Assembly: GCA_947479995.1 (NCBI GenBank)
Contig: CANKBT010000132.1
Coordinates: forward strand, 1-8,058
DNA length: 8,058 bases
Direction: 5' to 3'
Source of the DNA: Frankiaceae bacterium
Lineage (GTDB): Bacteria; Actinomycetota; Actinomycetes; Mycobacteriales; SCTD01
Shown: piece after piece, positions 7,785 to 8,058 of the stretch
Layout of the letters: each line of letters starts with the position of its first letter
Numbering within the stretch: the stretch's first letter is position 1
The notes under the pieces: model-generated
What the model saw: only the letters and a program-made list of their open reading frames with translations
Database searches by the model: none
Told to the model about the DNA's origin: nothing
Program-made: the position numbers and the translations under genes

Positions 7785-7830
7785 CTGACCTGCGCGGATG
7801 CGTCGTTGAGGCTGCAACTGCGCAGGTCAG
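7785..7830 (+). terminator. 11-bp inverted repeat after amidohydrolase, probable terminator
   Basis: CTGACCTGCGC (7785-7795) and its exact reverse complement (7820-7830) enclose a 24-nt loop; a G-U and a G-C pair can extend the stem to 13. The loop holds a second short stem, GTTG/CAAC (7805-7808/7815-7818). It starts 12 nt after the amidohydrolase stop, as a factor-independent terminator without a U-tract would. It also ends only 7 bp before a -35 box, so it could instead be an operator for the next gene. Confidence 0.5.
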
Positions 7831-7837
7831 CGGCGGG

Positions 7838-7868
7838 TTGACAGCCCCCTCCCGGCTGCCGTTAGCCT
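7838..7868 (+). promoter_or_regulatory. Promoter with perfect -35 TTGACA and -10 TAGCCT
   Basis: TTGACA at 7838-7843 is an exact housekeeping-sigma -35 box. TAGCCT at 7863-7868 fits the actinobacterial -10 pattern TAnnnT; the spacer is 19 bp (18 if TTAGCC is used), slightly long. Transcription would start near G7874 or G7876, leaving a leader of about 135 nt before the GTG at 8011. It is the most convincing promoter in the window. Confidence 0.55.
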
Positions 7869-7884
7869 CGCCCGCGCCGGACAG

Positions 7885-7961
7885 GGTCCGGCGGCCCCCT
7901 AGACAACGGCGGACCGGCGGCACCCCGCGGTCGGCACGCCGGTACGAAGGGCCGCCGGACC
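7885..7961 (+). promoter_or_regulatory. Candidate structured 5' leader RNA (two nested stems)
   Basis: The arms 7885-7897 (GGTCCGGCGGCCC) and 7949-7961 (GGGCCGCCGGACC) are perfectly complementary over 13 bp. Inside, ACCGGCG (7913-7919) pairs with CGCCGGT (7937-7943). The result is a long hairpin with an asymmetric internal loop, 15 nt on the 5' side (7898-7912, A-containing, CTAGACAACGG) and 5 nt ACGAA on the 3' side (7944-7948). The hairpin would begin about 10 nt after the predicted transcription start. Seven bases of the 5' arm (7890-7896) could pair instead with 7974-7980, and a 10-bp palindrome CGCCCGGGCG (7980-7989) follows before the start codon, so alternative folds are possible. I recognise no named riboswitch consensus. 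It may be an attenuator, a ligand-sensing leader, or a chance GC-rich fold. Confidence 0.35.
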
Positions 7962-8010
7962 ACCGGTCGGCGAGGCCGCCGCCCGGGCGCGCACCAGGCA
8001 GACTGGGGGC

Positions 8011-8058
8011 GTGACCACCGCCGGCCCCGCGACGCGCGCTCCCGCGCCGCCGCCGGCC
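8011..8058 (+). CDS. Start of next gene, partial, function unknown
   Basis: A GTG at 8011 opens a frame that runs to the window edge and reads (M)TTAGPATRAPAPPPA, an Ala/Pro/Thr-rich stretch typical of the disordered N-termini of many actinobacterial proteins. A G-rich run (GGGGG, 8005-8009) is the only ribosome-site candidate and is very close to the start codon. Support comes mainly from the promoter and leader upstream. Sixteen codons are too few to name a family, and the true start may lie beyond the window. Confidence 0.4.
   Translation, partial: MTTAGPATRAPAPPPA

Noticed and set aside
5208..7841. 877-codon plus-strand open frame
   Set aside because: It is antisense to the binding protein and then out of frame with the amidohydrolase; composition is Arg/Ala/Gly-rich without motifs.
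7886..7960. tRNA-sized element with complementary 7-bp ends (GTCCGGC ... GCCGGAC, 75 nt)
   Set aside because: The pairing runs on to 13 bp, there is no TTCGA-type T-loop, no D-arm consensus and no valid anticodon arm, so it is not a tRNA.
7875..8010. Known riboswitch classes (FMN, cobalamin, TPP, SAM, glycine, guanidine, c-di-AMP, ZTP)
   Set aside because: Short look-alikes such as CCGGCGG and ACGAAGGG occur, but none of the conserved cores of these classes is present by eye.

Overview
The window looks like chromosomal DNA from a very GC-rich actinobacterium. Base composition is extreme, codon third positions are almost all G or C, GTG starts are common, Shine-Dalgarno motifs are short, and the protein families (LpqY/SugABC-type sugar importer, ParB-fold orphan, YtcJ-type amidohydrolase) are typical of that phylum. 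I cannot name the genus. No insertion sequence, phage gene, CRISPR array, rRNA or tRNA is visible.

Layout, left to right. (1) A small SAM-dependent methyltransferase (minus, 43-660) diverges from a stand-alone ParB/sulfiredoxin-fold protein (plus, 749-1606); an 18-bp imperfect palindrome (692-709) lies between them. (2) A very GC-rich hairpin (1591-1622) separates the ParB-like gene from the convergent transporter operon and could terminate transcription in both directions. (3) A complete minus-strand carbohydrate ABC importer operon fills 1650-6004, in the transcribed order lipoprotein binding protein, permease, permease, ATPase. This is the order of the mycobacterial trehalose importer lpqY-sugA-sugB-sugC, and the first three genes are joined by one-base stop/start overlaps (TAGTG, TGATG). 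(4) A 197-bp divergent control region (6005-6201) holds a good CRP/GlxR-like palindrome (6078-6093) and three GGGCCC hexamers at exact 16-bp steps. (5) A YtcJ-type amidohydrolase (plus, 6202-7773) follows. (6) The right end (7774-8058) holds a hairpin, a promoter with a perfect TTGACA -35 box, then a leader with a 13-bp perfect inverted repeat enclosing a second stem, and the probable first 16 codons of the next gene (GTG at 8011).

How the genes work together: the four-gene operon should capture a disaccharide, most likely trehalose or a related alpha-glucoside, at the outer face of the membrane and import it at the cost of ATP. The CRP-like site suggests global carbon or cAMP-type control, since no local LacI-type regulator is in view. 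The amidohydrolase may share the control region, but a metabolic link is unproven. The element most worth follow-up is the structured leader at 7885-7961, a candidate cis-regulatory RNA that I could not match by eye to a known riboswitch class.
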